This document shows, in pieces, positions 28,088-36,990 of a stretch of 64,000 bases of DNA. The translations under genes were made by a program, and so were the position numbers. This DNA comes from Nitratireductor sp. B36 (GTDB lineage: Bacteria; Pseudomonadota; Alphaproteobacteria; Rhizobiales; Rhizobiaceae), in contig NZ_JACKZY010000001.1 of assembly GCF_020833685.1 (NCBI RefSeq), forward strand, positions 1 through 64,000, written 5' to 3'. Every line of letters starts with the position of its first letter. The first letter of the stretch is position 1. Under the pieces are notes generated by a model. The model did no database searches and had not been told where the DNA came from. It worked only from the letters and a program-made list of their open reading frames with translations.

Positions 28088-28807
28088 TCAATAACGGCGC
28101 ATCAACCCCACCAGACGCCCCTGGACCTTCACCCGGTCGGGGCCGAATATCCGTGTCTCATACGCCGGATTGGCAGCCTCAAGGGCGATCGATGCTCCCT
28201 TGCGACGGAAACGTTTCAAGGTCGCTTCTTCCTGATCGACCAAAGCAACCACAATCTCGCCGGGGTTGGCAGTCTGCGTTTCGCGGATGATGACGGTATC
28301 ACCATCAAAAATTCCCGCCTCGATCATCGAATCGCCTTTGACCTCCAACGCGTAGTGATCGCCTCCACTCAGCATGTCTGGAGGCACGGCGATGGAATGG
28401 GTCTGGTGCTGGATGGCATCGATCGGAACACCCGCAGCGATGCGCCCCATGACAGGCACGGAAACGACACCGGCGAGAGCGTCGTCATTGCTGGCTGCCG
28501 GTTTGGGCGGGGCAGGTGGCGCTTTGCCGAGGCTGCCTTCGATAACGCTTGGAGAAAATTTGCGTGCGCCCGCATTCAGGCCCGGCGCAATCGAATCGGG
28601 CAGGCGCAACACCTCGAGCGCACGGGCGCGATTAGGAAGGCGTCGGATAAAGCCACGTTCCTCCAGGGCGGTGATCAACCGGTGAATGCCAGACTTGGAC
28701 GCAAGGTCCAGCGCCTCCTTCATTTCATCGAAGGAGGGCGGGATTCCGGTCTCCTTCAAGCGCTCGTGAATGAACAGGAGAAGTTCGTGCTGCTTGCGGG
28801 TCAGCAT
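28088..28807 (-). CDS. lexA: LexA repressor, SOS regulator
   Basis: LexA (239 residues) has an N-terminal winged-helix DNA-binding domain ([40 protein letters not shown]) and a C-terminal self-cleaving peptidase: cleavage between Ala112 and Gly113 ([11 protein letters not shown]), Ser160 ([13 protein letters not shown]) and Lys198. The linker (about residues 80-110) is long, as in rhizobia. The ATG start follows the family; a GTG three codons upstream is possible. Its operator lies 35-65 nt upstream, so it represses itself. Confidence 0.97.
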   Translation of the reverse strand: MLTRKQHELLLFIHERLKETGIPPSFDEMKEALDLASKSGIHRLITALEERGFIRRLPNRARALEVLRLPDSIAPGLNAGARKFSPSVIEGSLGKAPPAPPKPAASNDDALAGVVSVPVMGRIAAGVPIDAIQHQTHSIAVPPDMLSGGDHYALEVKGDSMIEAGIFDGDTVIIRETQTANPGEIVVALVDQEEATLKRFRRKGASIALEAANPAYETRIFGPDRVKVQGRLVGLMRRY

Positions 28808-28841
28808 GGTCGCCACCGAGAATCAGTTAAAAACAAAACCA

Positions 28842-28871
28842 GAACATACTGTATATGTTCCAGTTGTGTTC
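28842..28871 (-). promoter_or_regulatory. LexA (SOS) box plus overlapping palindrome
   Basis: The direct repeat GTTC-N7-GTTC (28857-28871, GAAC-N7-GAAC on the lexA strand) is the alphaproteobacterial LexA box. The first GTTC is also the right end of a perfect palindrome GAACATA-N5-TATGTTC (28842-28860). The three half-sites thus share one spacing block upstream of lexA. Autorepression by LexA is expected; the extra half-site may allow a second mode of binding. Confidence 0.85.
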
Positions 28872-28904
28872 CGCAACTGCCGGTATTTTCTTCTCATTTA
28901 GGCG

Positions 28905-29537
28905 CTATGGCGCGTCAAACAGAGCCTTTGCGCCATCCGCTACGAACTGAACAGCGAGAGCAGCCAGTATCACGCCGAGAAGTCTGGTCAGGATCGATCG
29001 TCCGGTCTCGCCCAGAAAACGATCGACGCGCTCTGCGAGCGTAAAAACGGCATAGGTGATGCCGATCGTCGTCAATAGAATTGCCAGCAGTGCGGCGGTT
29101 CCGCCGAGACCGCCGAATGAGCCGGAAAGAAGCACCGTGGCCGAAATCGCGCCGGGGCCGGCAATCAGAGGTATGGCCAACGGAAAAGCTGCGATGTTTC
29201 GGATCATGTCGCGCGTGATGGCGCGTTCGGCACTTTTTTCATGCCGCTCCTGGCGGCGTTCGAATATCATTTCGAAGGCGATGAAGAAGAGAAGCAGACC
29301 GCCTGCCACACGGAAAGCAGGCAGGGTGATCCCGAAAATGGAAAGTATCGCACTGCCGGCCACGCCGAAGAGTGCAAGGACTGCGAAACCGATGATTGCG
29401 GCGCGAACTGCGACCTGATTCCGCTCAGATCGGTTCATTCCGACCGTCAACGCCAGAAAGAGCGGTGCCAGACCCGGTGGATCCACGGTCACGAGCAGCG
29501 TGACGAATGCGTTGAACAAGGTCTCGTAACCTGCCAT
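28905..29537 (-). CDS. MarC-family integral membrane protein
   Basis: This 210-residue protein has about six transmembrane segments. It has the MarC features FVTLLVTVDPPGLAPLFLAL near the N-terminus, FGITLPAFRVAGGLLLFFIA and the FPLAIPLIAGPGAISA motif. Despite the name, MarC proteins have no proven role in multidrug resistance; the transported substrate is unknown. It lies upstream of lexA on the same strand and is divergent from gyrA. Confidence 0.92.
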   Translation of the reverse strand: MAGYETLFNAFVTLLVTVDPPGLAPLFLALTVGMNRSERNQVAVRAAIIGFAVLALFGVAGSAILSIFGITLPAFRVAGGLLLFFIAFEMIFERRQERHEKSAERAITRDMIRNIAAFPLAIPLIAGPGAISATVLLSGSFGGLGGTAALLAILLTTIGITYAVFTLAERVDRFLGETGRSILTRLLGVILAALAVQFVADGAKALFDAP

Positions 29538-29768
29538 CGGGGCCTCCCTTCAGACTGTCTAACCCAGTTGGGAGGCTTCAGAAAAGCTCTGATTGCGACC
29601 CTGTGCGCGTGTGCTGCGTCAATTTGTCTACGACACCATTCACAGACCAGCCATATGCGTCTGAAATCGCGTTGGATTTCCTTGGCTTCCGTCACTGCTC
29701 CGATTGGAGAATCAACGGCGCTTCATATATAAGAAGTCAGTGATTCCTTATTCTGTGTGTGACTCGAT

Positions 29769-32555
29769 TTGACTGACCAGACAACGCCGACCGGATCGGG
29801 CGAGCCCGACGATATCGAGCCGATTTCCATCATAGAGGAGATGCAGCGCTCCTACCTCGATTACGCGATGAGCGTTATCGTGAGCCGCGCTCTGCCGGAT
29901 GCGCGCGATGGTTTGAAGCCGGTGCATCGGCGCATTCTCTACGCTTCGCATGAGAGCGGTTATCACTGGAACCGCAAGTATGTGAAATCGGCACGTCCGG
30001 TCGCCGATGTGATGGGTAAGTATCACCCTCATGGCGATGCGGCGATCTACGATGCGCTCGTGCGCATGGCGCAGCATTGGTCCATGCGTTTGCCGCTGAT
30101 CGATGGTCAGGGCAATTTTGGCTCAATTGACGGCGATCCGCCGGCGGCCATGCGCTATACCGAATCGCGGCTTACCAAAGGCGCTCACGAGCTTTTGGAA
30201 GACATCGATAAGGAAACGGTCGACTTCCAGGACACGTATGACGGTTCCGGCAGCGAACCCAAAGTGCTGCCGGCGCGCTATCCGAACCTTCTGGTCAATG
30301 GTTCCGGTGGTATCGCGGTTGGTATGGCGACCAATATTCCGCCGCACAATCTTTCGGAAGTCATCAATGGCTGCGTGGCCATGATCGACAATCCGGCGAT
30401 TGGTCTGCCTGAATTGCAGGAACTGATTCCGGGCCCGGACTTCCCGACCGGCGGTCTCATTCTCGGGCGTTCCGGCATCCGCAGCGCCTATGAGACCGGA
30501 CGCGGTTCCATCATGATGCGCGGCAAGGTTGCCATCGAACCGGCGCGCAACGACCGTGAAGCGATTGTGATTACGGAAATTCCCTACCAGGTCAACAAGG
30601 CCTCGATGATCGAGAAGATGGCCGAATTGGTGCGCGACAAGCGCATCGAGGGTATTTCCGACATCCGAGACGAAAGTGACCGCCAGGGCTATCGCGTCGT
30701 GGTTGAGCTGAAACGCGATGCGGTTGCCGATGTCGTACTGAACCAGCTTTATCGCTTTACGCCGCTGCAAACCTCCTTTGGCGCGAACATGGTGGCGCTG
30801 AATGGCGGCAAGCCCGAGCAGATGAACCTGCTCGATCTCTTGAAGGCCTTTGTCCATTTCCGCGAAGAGGTCGTCAGCCGCCGCACTAAATATCTGCTGC
30901 GCAAGGCGCGTGACCGCGCGCATGTGCTGGTCGGTCTTGCCATCGCTGTCGCCAATATCGACGAGGTGATCAAGCTTATCCGCCATGCGCCCGATCCGCA
31001 GACAGCGCGGGAGCAATTGATGGAGCGCCGTTGGCCGGCCTCTGACGTGGAAGCCTTGATCCTTCTGATCGACGATCCGCGGCATCGCATCAATGAGGAT
31101 GGCACCTATAACCTTTCCGAGGAGCAGGCACGCGCAATCCTCGAACTGCGCCTGCAGCGTTTGACGGCACTCGGTCGCGATGAAATCGCGGATGAGTTGA
31201 ACCAGATCGGCGCGGAAATCAGCGATTACCTGGAAATCCTGGCATCGCGCGCTCGGATCCAGCAAATCGTCAAGGATGAGCTTATCGCGGTCCGGGATGA
31301 ATTTGGCACGCCCCGCCGGACCGAGATCACGGAAGGTGGAGCCGACCTTGACGATGAGGATCTGATCCAGCGCGAGGAAATGGTCGTTACCGTCACGCGC
31401 AAGGGTTATATCAAGCGCGTGCCCCTTTCCATCTACCGGGCGCAGGCGCGTGGCGGCAAGGGCCGTTCGGGCATGTCGACCAAGGACGAGGATTTCGTCA
31501 CGCGGCTGTTCGTGGCCAACACGCACACACCCATTCTGTTCTTCTCCTCACGCGGCATTGTCTACAAGGAAAAGGTCTGGCGCCTGCCGGTTGGCACGCC
31601 GCAATCCGTCGGCAAATTCCTGCGCAACATGCTGCCGCTTGAGGAGGGCGAGAGCATTACGACGATCATGCCGCTGCCTGAGGACGAGGAGAGCTGGGGT
31701 GCGCTGGACGTCATGTTCGCCACCACACGAGGCACGGTGCGTCGCAACAAACTTTCGGATTTTGTTCAGGTCAATCGCAACGGCAAGATTGCGATGAAGC
31801 TCGAGGATCCGAACGATGAGATCCTCGGTGTCTACACCTGTACGGAAGATGACGACGTGCTGCTGACCGCAGCTTCGGGCCAGTGCATCCGGTTCTGTGT
31901 CTCGGATGTGCGCGTTTTTGCGGGCCGCAATTCGATCGGCGTGCGCGGAATTAATCTGGCGGAGGGCGACCGGGTTATCTCCATGGCGATACTTTCCCAC
32001 GTCGAAGCAAGCCCGGCTGCTCGTGCCGCTTATCTCAAGCAGGCAGCGGCAGAACGCCGGCAGGCAAACGGGGATGAGGAAGACGTCGCTCTTACCAACG
32101 AGGAACTGGGAGAAGAAGAGAGCCTTTCACCTGAACGCTATGAGGAATTGAAGGCCCGGGAGCAGATGGTTTTGACCGTCAGCGAATTCGGCTATGGAAA
32201 ACGCTCCTCGAGCTATGATTTCCGGGTGACTGGTCGAGGCGGTAAGGGCATTCGAGCCACTGATGTCAGCAAAACCGATGAGATCGGTCCTTTGGTGGCC
32301 GCCTTCCCGGTGGAGGAGGATGATCAGATCATGCTGGTGTCGAATGCCGGGCAGGTCATTCGCGTTCCGGTCAACGGAATACGTATCGCCAGCCGCGCCA
32401 CAAAGGGTGTTACCATCTTCAACACCGCTAAGGGGGAGAAGGTTGTTTCGGTAGAGCGCATTTCGGATACGCAGACCGAAGAGGAAATATCATCCGGCGA
32501 TGAACCCGTAGCCAGCGAAACGGATACGGAACCGCAAGGAGGGGCCACAGAATGA
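29769..32555 (+). CDS. gyrA: DNA gyrase subunit A (TTG start)
   Basis: GyrA (928 residues) breaks and rejoins DNA in the A2B2 enzyme. The catalytic Tyr130 is in [10 protein letters not shown], and the quinolone pocket is [17 protein letters not shown], where Ala91 replaces the usual Ser (E. coli Ser83) and Asp95 is kept. The C-terminal beta-pinwheel includes the GyrA box [10 protein letters not shown] (about residue 561). An acidic insert at about residues 745-800 ([19 protein letters not shown]) lengthens it compared with E. coli. The only in-frame start before the core is TTG, because a stop lies 9 nt upstream; no strong ribosome binding site is seen. A weak TTGGAG-N16-TATATA pair at 29704-29731 may be the promoter. 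Confidence 0.97.
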   Translation: MTDQTTPTGSGEPDDIEPISIIEEMQRSYLDYAMSVIVSRALPDARDGLKPVHRRILYASHESGYHWNRKYVKSARPVADVMGKYHPHGDAAIYDALVRMAQHWSMRLPLIDGQGNFGSIDGDPPAAMRYTESRLTKGAHELLEDIDKETVDFQDTYDGSGSEPKVLPARYPNLLVNGSGGIAVGMATNIPPHNLSEVINGCVAMIDNPAIGLPELQELIPGPDFPTGGLILGRSGIRSAYETGRGSIMMRGKVAIEPARNDREAIVITEIPYQVNKASMIEKMAELVRDKRIEGISDIRDESDRQGYRVVVELKRDAVADVVLNQLYRFTPLQTSFGANMVALNGGKPEQMNLLDLLKAFVHFREEVVSRRTKYLLRKARDRAHVLVGLAIAVANIDEVIKLIRHAPDPQTAREQLMERRWPASDVEALILLIDDPRHRINEDGTYNLSEEQARAILELRLQRLTALGRDEIADELNQIGAEISDYLEILASRARIQQIVKDELIAVRDEFGTPRRTEITEGGADLDDEDLIQREEMVVTVTRKGYIKRVPLSIYRAQARGGKGRSGMSTKDEDFVTRLFVANTHTPILFFSSRGIVYKEKVWRLPVGTPQSVGKFLRNMLPLEEGESITTIMPLPEDEESWGALDVMFATTRGTVRRNKLSDFVQVNRNGKIAMKLEDPNDEILGVYTCTEDDDVLLTAASGQCIRFCVSDVRVFAGRNSIGVRGINLAEGDRVISMAILSHVEASPAARAAYLKQAAAERRQANGDEEDVALTNEELGEEESLSPERYEELKAREQMVLTVSEFGYGKRSSSYDFRVTGRGGKGIRATDVSKTDEIGPLVAAFPVEEDDQIMLVSNAGQVIRVPVNGIRIASRATKGVTIFNTAKGEKVVSVERISDTQTEEEISSGDEPVASETDTEPQGGATE

Positions 32556-32601
32556 TTGGCCTTTGTACCGTTCCAGACTCTTTCGCGGCTCTGCGCCGGA
32601 T

Positions 32602-32736
32602 TTAATGAAAGCGGCGGTTGGCAGAGCTGCGGACCCGGTTTTCCAGCTTGATGCGGCTGGCTTCTTCGTGGAGACCGACGACGGTGGCAATCAGCATCGC
32701 GACGGTCATTGCGGCAGCGAGCGTAAAGATCAGCAT
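32602..32736 (-). CDS. Putative 44-residue single-pass membrane microprotein
   Basis: A short frame on the minus strand opens with a textbook ribosome binding site (AAAGGAGA, 6 nt before the ATG) and runs 44 codons to TAA. The N-terminal half is a hydrophobic helix (MLIFTLAAAMTVAMLIATVV), followed by a charged tail with EEASRIKLENRVRSS. It would be a small inner-membrane protein with the tail in the cytosol. No family is recognised. It converges on gyrA with 46 nt between the stops. The 229-nt region between its start and coaD would hold its promoter. Confidence 0.7.
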   Translation of the reverse strand: MLIFTLAAAMTVAMLIATVVGLHEEASRIKLENRVRSSANRRFH

Positions 32737-32965
32737 GGCTTGTCTCCTTTTGGCCTATTAACGTGACGAACCGCGATTTGGTTTCATTTTTCCGCGCGGC
32801 GTTCCTGTAGGCATTGGTGACCTGACTAGCCGATTGGGTTCAAACCGCTGTTGAATGAGGCATTCAGGCGTTGTTCATCTTTTGCGACCTAAGCGGTTCT
32901 GGCCAGGGCTCAAGAGGCGCGATTGTCGAATTGCCAACCCCTGTTAAGACGGATACAAGCACGCC

Positions 32966-33466
32966 ATGACCGAGCGAACAGCTTTCTACGCGGGATCCTT
33001 CGACCCTTTGACCAACGGGCACCTCGACGTGCTCAAAGGTGCGTTGACCGTGGCTGACAAGGTGGTTGTTGGAATCGGCGTGCATCCGGGCAAAAAGCCG
33101 CTTTTCAGCTATGAGGAGCGCGTTTCGCTGATCCAGCGTTCCGCGGTGGTTGAGTTGGGTCTAGACGCCGGGCGGATCGAGGTCGTGGCTTTCGACAAGC
33201 TGGTGATCGACGCTGCGCGCGCACAGGGCGCCTCGATCATGATCCGCGGTCTGCGCGACGGCACGGATCTGGATTACGAAATGCAGATGGCGGGCATGAA
33301 CGAGACCATGGCACCGGATCTGCAGACCGTTTTTTTACCAGCAAGCCCTTCGGTGCGCACCATTACCGCCACACTCGTCCGGCAGATCGCTTCCATGGGT
33401 GGAGACATCGCGCCATTCGTGCCTTCCGTGGTGCTGGCAGCGCTTAAGGCCAAATTCCCCGCCTGA
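32966..33466 (+). CDS. coaD: Phosphopantetheine adenylyltransferase
   Basis: CoaD (166 residues) catalyses the fourth step of coenzyme A synthesis, joining ATP and 4'-phosphopantetheine. The nucleotidyl-transferase motif (T/H)xGH is in [18 protein letters not shown] (residues 7-24). [20 protein letters not shown] and the [16 protein letters not shown] segment near the C-terminus also fit. The ribosome binding site is weak. It probably starts a transcript that continues through the cyclophilins, queA and tgt. Confidence 0.97.
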   Translation: MTERTAFYAGSFDPLTNGHLDVLKGALTVADKVVVGIGVHPGKKPLFSYEERVSLIQRSAVVELGLDAGRIEVVAFDKLVIDAARAQGASIMIRGLRDGTDLDYEMQMAGMNETMAPDLQTVFLPASPSVRTITATLVRQIASMGGDIAPFVPSVVLAALKAKFPA

Positions 33467-33484
33467 AACCAAAAGGAGAGTTTT

Positions 33485-34075
33485 ATGCAGCTTCGCAAGC
33501 TCGTTTCGTCTGCGCTCGTGGTCGGGGCCTTTCTTGCCGGGCTCGGCGTGGCATCAGCCGCCGAGCCGGAGAATACAATGATTCTAACGCTCAAAAACGG
33601 CGAGGTGACCATAGCGTTACGACCAGATCTCGCACCGAAACATGTGGAGCAGGTCAAGGCCCTGGTTGCGGAGGGGGCTTACGACAATGTCGCTTTTCAT
33701 CGGGTCATCGATGGCTTCATGGCGCAGACCGGTGATGTTCAGTACGGTGATGTCGAGGACGGATTTGATGCACGGCGTGTCGGAACCGGCGGTTCGGACA
33801 AACCCAATTTGCCGGCGGAATTCTCTGAGGCTGCGTTCACGCGCGGCACCGTCGGGATGGCACGCTCCCAGGATCCCAACTCCGCCAATTCTCAGTTTTT
33901 CATCATGTTCGCCCCTGCCGAACACCTGAACGGACAATACACGGTGATCGGTGAGGTCGAATCGGGCATGGAACTGGTCGATGCGATCAAGAAGGGCGAT
34001 GCGGCACAGAATGGTATGGTGCAGAACCCGGACAAGATCCTGAGTGCACGCATGGCAAGTGACGGCGCGAATTGA
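33485..34075 (+). CDS. ppiA: Exported cyclophilin-type peptidyl-prolyl isomerase
   Basis: This 196-residue protein has a signal peptide (hydrophobic AFLAGLGVASAAEP, cleavage near residue 23-25). A cyclophilin domain follows, with FHRVIDGFMAQTGD and the MARSQDPNSANSQFFIMFA active-site segment. It should speed proline isomerisation in periplasmic protein folding. GGAGAG precedes the ATG. It is paired with a cytosolic paralogue 27 nt downstream, from which it differs by the signal and by a short insert (VQYGDVEDGFDARRVGT). Confidence 0.94.
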   Translation: MQLRKLVSSALVVGAFLAGLGVASAAEPENTMILTLKNGEVTIALRPDLAPKHVEQVKALVAEGAYDNVAFHRVIDGFMAQTGDVQYGDVEDGFDARRVGTGGSDKPNLPAEFSEAAFTRGTVGMARSQDPNSANSQFFIMFAPAEHLNGQYTVIGEVESGMELVDAIKKGDAAQNGMVQNPDKILSARMASDGAN

Positions 34076-34102
34076 ACGCGTCGACAAAAGAAAGGTTTAA
34101 GA

Positions 34103-34579
34103 ATGGCTGATATCAAGGATCCGGAAAACACCATCGTGATGGAAACGACCAAGGGCAAGGTCATCATCCAGCTCTTTCCGGACGTCGCTCCCGAACATGT
34201 GAAGCGCATCAAGGAACTCGCGCGCGACAAGTTTTACGATGGTATCGTGTTCCATCGTGTGATCGACGGTTTCATGGCGCAAACCGGAGATCCGACCGGT
34301 ACGGGTATGGGCGGATCGGACAAGCCTGATCTCAAGGCCGAGTTCTCGAACATGGCTCATGAACGCGGCACCTGCTCGATGGCACGTTCGCAGAACCCGA
34401 ACTCTGCCAACTCCCAGTTCTTCATCTGCTTCAACAAGGCGCCTTGGCTCGATCGTCAGTACTCCGTCTGGGGTCAGGTGACTGAAGGCATGGACAGTAT
34501 CGACAAGATCAAGCGTGGCGAGCCGGTCTCCGAACCCGACTCCATCATCTCCATGCGGGTCGCGGCGGACGTTGCCTAA
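34103..34579 (+). CDS. ppiB: Cytosolic cyclophilin-type peptidyl-prolyl isomerase
   Basis: This 158-residue cyclophilin has no signal peptide. Active-site segments are FHRVIDGFMAQTGDPTGTG and MARSQNPNSANSQFFICF, with WLDRQYSVWGQVTEGMDSID near the C-terminus. It acts in the cytosol in general folding. The AAAGG before the ATG is good. It and the upstream exported paralogue look like an old tandem duplication divided between two compartments. Confidence 0.95.
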   Translation: MADIKDPENTIVMETTKGKVIIQLFPDVAPEHVKRIKELARDKFYDGIVFHRVIDGFMAQTGDPTGTGMGGSDKPDLKAEFSNMAHERGTCSMARSQNPNSANSQFFICFNKAPWLDRQYSVWGQVTEGMDSIDKIKRGEPVSEPDSIISMRVAADVA

Positions 34580-34635
34580 CATTTTGATACCGGGCGGCGC
34601 AGGGTCGCCCGGTCTTTTCTGCCGACCGGTTTGTA

Positions 34636-35712
34636 ATGCGTGTAGACATCTTTGATTTCGAGCTGCCGGAGGAGCGGATTGCGCTGAGACCTGCCAATCC
34701 GCGCGATTCAGCACGCCTTTTGAAGGTCGAAGGTGGAGCCCTGACCGATCACGTGGTCCGCGCGCTTCCCAAAATATTACGACCAGGCGATGCCTTGGTT
34801 TTCAATGACACGAAAGTCATTCCCGCTCGCCTCAGCGGTGTTCGCCGGCGAGGGGAGACCGAGGCGCGCATCGAGGCAACGTTGCATATGCGCGAAGGGC
34901 CGGATCGCTGGCGGGCATTCCTGAAGCCGGCGAAGCGCGTGAACGCAGGCGAGCGCATCCAGTTTGGCCATGATGGTGAAAGCTGTTTCCTCGGTACGCT
35001 TGAAGCAACAGTAGCGGAAAAGGGCGAAGGGGGCGAAGCGCTCCTGGTGTTTGATTTCTCAGGTCCGGTACTGGACGAGGCGATCGCGGCTGCTGGCCAC
35101 ATGCCGCTTCCACCCTATATTGCAGGCAAACGCGCAGAAGATGAGCGCGACGAAGTCGATTACCAGACGATTTATGCCCGTGAAGAGGGAGCGGTTGCGG
35201 CGCCCACGGCCGGTCTCCATTTCACCCCGGAACTGATGCAGGCGCTGGACGTAGCCGGGATCGAGCGCCATTTCGTGACCTTGCATGTAGGAGCGGGTAC
35301 CTTTCTCCCAGTCAAGGTTGACGATACGGACGACCACAAGATGCACTCGGAATGGGGGGAGGTGGATGCCGAGACGGCGGAAGCCCTGAATGCGGTCCGG
35401 AAACGGGGCGGGCGCGTTGTTTCAGTGGGCACCACCTCCTTGCGGCTCCTGGAAAGCGCATCTCAGCGCACCGGGACGCTGGAGGCGTGGTCAGGCGCGA
35501 CCGATATTTTCATCACACCTGGATATCGTTTCCGTACGGTCGACGTGTTGATGACGAATTTTCATCTGCCGCGCTCGACGCTTTTCATGCTCGTTTCGGC
35601 CTTTTGCGGGACGGAGACCATGAAGCGTGCCTATGATCATGCGATCCGCAATGAATACCGCTTCTATTCCTATGGTGATGCCAGCCTGCTTTTCAGGGAC
35701 GAACAGTTGTGA
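34636..35712 (+). CDS. queA: tRNA preQ1(34) S-adenosylmethionine ribosyltransferase-isomerase
   Basis: QueA (358 residues) transfers and isomerises the ribose of SAM onto preQ1 in tRNA, giving epoxyqueuosine. The N-terminal [20 protein letters not shown], the [15 protein letters not shown] segment and the C-terminal [20 protein letters not shown] are family signatures. [14 protein letters not shown] (about residue 195) is the SAM/product region. It overlaps tgt by 4 nt, so the two queuosine enzymes are coupled. Confidence 0.97.
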   Translation: MRVDIFDFELPEERIALRPANPRDSARLLKVEGGALTDHVVRALPKILRPGDALVFNDTKVIPARLSGVRRRGETEARIEATLHMREGPDRWRAFLKPAKRVNAGERIQFGHDGESCFLGTLEATVAEKGEGGEALLVFDFSGPVLDEAIAAAGHMPLPPYIAGKRAEDERDEVDYQTIYAREEGAVAAPTAGLHFTPELMQALDVAGIERHFVTLHVGAGTFLPVKVDDTDDHKMHSEWGEVDAETAEALNAVRKRGGRVVSVGTTSLRLLESASQRTGTLEAWSGATDIFITPGYRFRTVDVLMTNFHLPRSTLFMLVSAFCGTETMKRAYDHAIRNEYRFYSYGDASLLFRDEQL

Positions 35713-36839
35713 GTGACCAGTTCACCTTCCGCCTTCTGGCGACGGATGGCGATGCCCGACGCGGCGAAATCTCCATGCCGCGCGGTACGATCCGTACCCC
35801 CGCCTTCATGCCGGTGGGAACGGCAGGCACGGTCAAGGCCATGTATATGGATCAGGTGCGTGAGCTGGGTGCCGACATTATCCTCGGCAACACGTATCAT
35901 CTGATGCTGCGGCCAGGGGCCGAGCGGATGGCGCGGCTTGGTGGATTGCACGAATTCGCGGGCTGGCCATACCCGATCCTGACGGATTCGGGCGGATTTC
36001 AGGTCATGTCTTTGGCGGACTTGCGTAAAATCACCGAAAGAGGCGTGACCTTCCGCTCGCATGTGGATGGACAAGTGTTCGAAATGTCGCCCGAGAGGTC
36101 GATCGAGATACAGGGGCTCCTTGGTTCGGACATCCAGATGCAGCTTGATGAGTGCGTGGCATTGCCGGCGGAAGAATCCGATATTGAACGCGCCATGGAG
36201 CTGTCGCTGCGCTGGGCGGAACGCTGCAAGTCGGCGTTCGGTAATCAATCTGGCAAAGCGATGTTCGGCATCGTCCAGGGCGGAGACAAGCCGCATTTGC
36301 GCGAGCGTTCCGCGCGGGCTCTCGCTGCAATGGATCTGAAAGGCTATGCCGTGGGCGGGCTGGCCGTGGGTGAACCGCAGGCGGTCATGCTCGAGATGCT
36401 CGAGGCCACCTGTCCGGTTCTACCGGCCGAAAAACCGCGCTACCTGATGGGTGTTGGAACGCCCGATGACATTCTGAAATCGGTCGCGCGCGGCATCGAC
36501 ATGTTCGATTGCGTGATGCCGACCCGTGCTGGGCGGCACGGGCTTGCCTATACACGGCGCGGCAAGATCAACCTCAAGAACGCTCGCCATGCTGAGGATA
36601 CCCGTCCGCTCGATGAAGAGAGCGATTGCCCCGCAGCGCGGGATTATTCGCGTGCCTATCTTCATCATCTGGTGAAAGCGGGAGAGTCGCTCGCCGGCAT
36701 GTTGCTGACCTGGAACAACCTCGCATACTACCAGTCTTTGATGCAGGACATTCGTGACGCCATCGAAGCCGGTCGTTTCGAGCAGCGAGCAGCGGAAATT
36801 CGCGCGGCCTGGGAAGAGGGCGATATCCCAACGCTTTGA
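35709..36839 (+). CDS. tgt: tRNA-guanine transglycosylase with altered zinc site (GTG start)
   Basis: Tgt (376 residues) swaps guanine-34 for preQ1 in tRNAs with GUN anticodons. The base-binding [12 protein letters not shown] (Asp93) and the nucleophile Asp267 in [14 protein letters not shown] are present. In the C-terminal zinc subdomain, however, the four ligands of characterised enzymes align to Ser305, Cys307, Ala310 and Asn336 (in [17 protein letters not shown] and [11 protein letters not shown]), so three are gone. The alignment from Asp267 onward needs no gap relative to Zymomonas or E. coli numbering. It starts at GTG inside the queA stop. Confidence 0.95.
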   Translation: MSDQFTFRLLATDGDARRGEISMPRGTIRTPAFMPVGTAGTVKAMYMDQVRELGADIILGNTYHLMLRPGAERMARLGGLHEFAGWPYPILTDSGGFQVMSLADLRKITERGVTFRSHVDGQVFEMSPERSIEIQGLLGSDIQMQLDECVALPAEESDIERAMELSLRWAERCKSAFGNQSGKAMFGIVQGGDKPHLRERSARALAAMDLKGYAVGGLAVGEPQAVMLEMLEATCPVLPAEKPRYLMGVGTPDDILKSVARGIDMFDCVMPTRAGRHGLAYTRRGKINLKNARHAEDTRPLDEESDCPAARDYSRAYLHHLVKAGESLAGMLLTWNNLAYYQSLMQDIRDAIEAGRFEQRAAEIRAAWEEGDIPTL

Positions 36840-36965
36840 ACAAGCTTGCCCAAAGAATGAGCAAGTCACTCGACTTGCAGCTCAGTAATTGTGCATCATC
36901 TCCCGTTCTCTGCTCCAATTGTCGTAACATTTAGAAACGACTTGCTTTTTTCCGGCTTCCCCGTT

Positions 36966-36990
36966 GAAATGCTTCTGAGAGGAGCATTTC
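36966..36990 (+). promoter_or_regulatory. Hairpin enclosing the ribosome binding site of the Anbu module
   Basis: The perfect 8-bp arms GAAATGCT / AGCATTTC frame a 9-nt loop (TCTGAGAGG) and end exactly at the TTG start of the ATP-grasp gene. The ribosome binding site GAGAGGAG is in the loop and the first bases of the right arm. As RNA it could gate translation; as DNA it could be a dyad operator. Confidence 0.6.
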
